From Paraglaciecola arctica (GTDB taxonomy: Bacteria > Pseudomonadota > Gammaproteobacteria > Enterobacterales > Alteromonadaceae): a stretch of DNA of 64,000 nucleotides. Location: positions 459,865 through 523,864 of the forward strand of contig NZ_JAHKQO010000036.1 of the NCBI RefSeq assembly GCF_018861065.1, read 5' to 3'. Positions 62,913-64,000 of the stretch are shown piece after piece. A program made the position numbers and the translations under genes. Each line of letters starts with the position of its first letter. Position 1 is the first letter of the stretch. The notes beneath the pieces were generated by a model. That model was not told where the DNA came from, did not search any database, and was given only the letters and a program-made list of their open reading frames with translations.

Positions 62913-64000
62913 ATGGTTTATATCACCTCTTTATGCTTTTCAAAACTACAACGCCTAGTCACTGGTTCCGGGATCTTTGGTGTTATTTTGTTTTTTACTG
63001 GGTGTGGGGGTAGTTCGGTCGAAGTCGTTAAAACGCCTGCACCTGCGCCTCAAGAAGACACACCTGTTACCTATTCAGGGCCTGTAGCCGCCACTTCTGA
63101 CGTCACCCAATTTAAGCTTGAATTGTGGGACAATATAAGTTCACCGCAGCGTTGTGGTGCGTGCCACGTACAAGACAATCAGTCACCCGAGTTTGCTCGT
63201 AATGATGACATAAACTTAGCCTACAACGCAGCCAGTCAATTGGTGAACTTCGGTACACCCGAGGATTCAACCCTAGTAACTAAAGTAGCCACTGGACATA
63301 ATTGTTGGTTATCAAGTGACGCTGCCTGCGGTGAAATTTTAGCGACCTGGATTGGAAACTGGGGAGCCATAGAAAATACAGTTAACGACATACAACTAGA
63401 GGCCCCCATTGCAAAAGATCCTGGAGCGAATAAGAACTTTCCAGATAGCTCACTACTTTTTGAAGATAACGTTTATCCTTTGTTACAGACCTACTGTGCC
63501 AATTGTCATACTGGTTCCGCAACCATTCCTATTTCACCTTATTTTGCATCGAGTGATATTGACGAAGCATATGCAGCATCAAAAGCCAGAATTTCACTCG
63601 ACACCCCAGAAAATTCGCGATTTGTAGCAAGGATCCGCGACGAATTTCACAATTGTTGGAGTGATTGTGCGAGCAATGCCAATGACCTAATCAATGGGAT
63701 TCAAGACATGGCTGATGCCATTGAATTAACAGAACTAGATGAGCAGCTGATTAACAGTAAAGCGTTAACCCTGTTTGATGGCACTCTGGCATCTGGCGGC
63801 GGGCGTTTTGAAAACAACGTTATCGCAAAATGGGAATTTAAAACCGGTTCAGGCACAACCGCATTTGATACCAGTGGTGTTGAACCCGCTATAGACCTTA
63901 CCTTAAATGGAGATGCTAGCTGGATTGGTGGCTGGGGAATTCAGTTAACAAACGGAAAAGCTCAAGGCTCAACCACTAACAGTAAAAAGTTACACAATCT
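62913..64000 (+). CDS. LamG-containing CxxCH lipoprotein, N-terminal part (cut by window end)
   Basis: The frame is open from ATG 62913 to the window end, giving at least 362 residues. The signal has a lipobox at LFFTGCGGSS (Cys ~31). CxxCH sites occur at RCGACHVQDN and YCANCHTGSA, in two cytochrome-like modules (DSTLVTKVATGHNCWLSSDA; NSRFVARIRDEFHNCWSDC). From about residue 300, KWEFKTGSGTTAFDTSG and LTLNGDASWIGGWGIQL begin a LamG-like sugar- or protein-binding domain that continues beyond the edge. It is probably surface-exposed. It is coexpressed with the preceding gene. Confidence 0.85.
   Translation, partial: MVYITSLCFSKLQRLVTGSGIFGVILFFTGCGGSSVEVVKTPAPAPQEDTPVTYSGPVAATSDVTQFKLELWDNISSPQRCGACHVQDNQSPEFARNDDINLAYNAASQLVNFGTPEDSTLVTKVATGHNCWLSSDAACGEILATWIGNWGAIENTVNDIQLEAPIAKDPGANKNFPDSSLLFEDNVYPLLQTYCANCHTGSATIPISPYFASSDIDEAYAASKARISLDTPENSRFVARIRDEFHNCWSDCASNANDLINGIQDMADAIELTELDEQLINSKALTLFDGTLASGGGRFENNVIAKWEFKTGSGTTAFDTSGVEPAIDLTLNGDASWIGGWGIQLTNGKAQGSTTNSKKLHN

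Noticed and set aside
63409-63627. 72-codon plus-strand ORF near the window end
   Set aside because: It is another frame of the open LamG/CxxCH lipoprotein gene that begins at 62913.

Overview
The window looks like a chromosomal segment of a marine gammaproteobacterium of the Alteromonadaceae (Paraglaciecola/Glaciecola-like). The reasons are moderate-to-low GC, a complete thrL-thrA-thrB attenuated operon start, a carboxynorspermidine/carboxyspermidine pathway, many envelope proteins and two-component genes, and protein style. Genus is inference. I ran no database search; family names come from motifs recognised by eye.

Region 1 (1-36.2 kb) is mostly housekeeping and environmental-response genes. 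It holds thrB (cut by the window edge), thrA and the thrL leader with its attenuator; a chemoreceptor; soxR with a textbook SoxR box that fires away from soxR into an unlisted 30-residue ORF and a D-cysteine desulfhydrase-like gene; pnuC and a NadR-like kinase; carboxynorspermidine synthase and decarboxylase; a membrane protein/XRE regulator pair; a serine hydrolase with C-terminal TPRs; a LytS/LytTR two-component pair; an M28 peptidase; an MFS exporter with divergent LysR; an RNase J-like protein; a BarA-like hybrid kinase; an RND efflux adaptor and pump without an outer-membrane channel; an OmpA-like lipoprotein; a di-haem peroxidase; a long CvpA-like protein; and an SDR.

Region 2 (36,225-43,673) is a 7.4-kb integrative element inserted at the 3' end of rnpB, the RNase P RNA gene on the minus strand. 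Imperfect 21-bp att repeats bound it. TGTGTACCA repeats at both ends are candidate integrase arm sites. Its cargo is a tyrosine integrase, a serine recombinase, an orphan PEP-CTERM protein, small unknowns, and a 471-aa protein with family-A-polymerase-like palm motifs. That last gene is flanked by three related non-coding repeats that share a GATA-loop hairpin core. I could not assign the repeats to a known RNA class.

Region 3 (45.2-64 kb) is a tightly coupled minus-strand operon of 15 genes. It encodes one ExbB/TolQ-like and two ExbD-like subunits, an AgmX/PglI (TonB-like) protein, three TPR proteins, two small outer-membrane barrels, a DUF3570 barrel, a DUF4266 lipoprotein ending in GGGCGCN, a TlpA-like thioredoxin, and a large PD40/hydrazine-synthase-alpha-like lipoprotein with two CxxCH motifs. 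Divergent plus-strand genes encode further CxxCH proteins, one of them a LamG-containing lipoprotein cut by the window end. The gene set resembles the myxobacterial Agl-Glt envelope machinery joined to redox and cysteine-rich lipoproteins. This and the rnpB element are the best candidates for poorly described biology.
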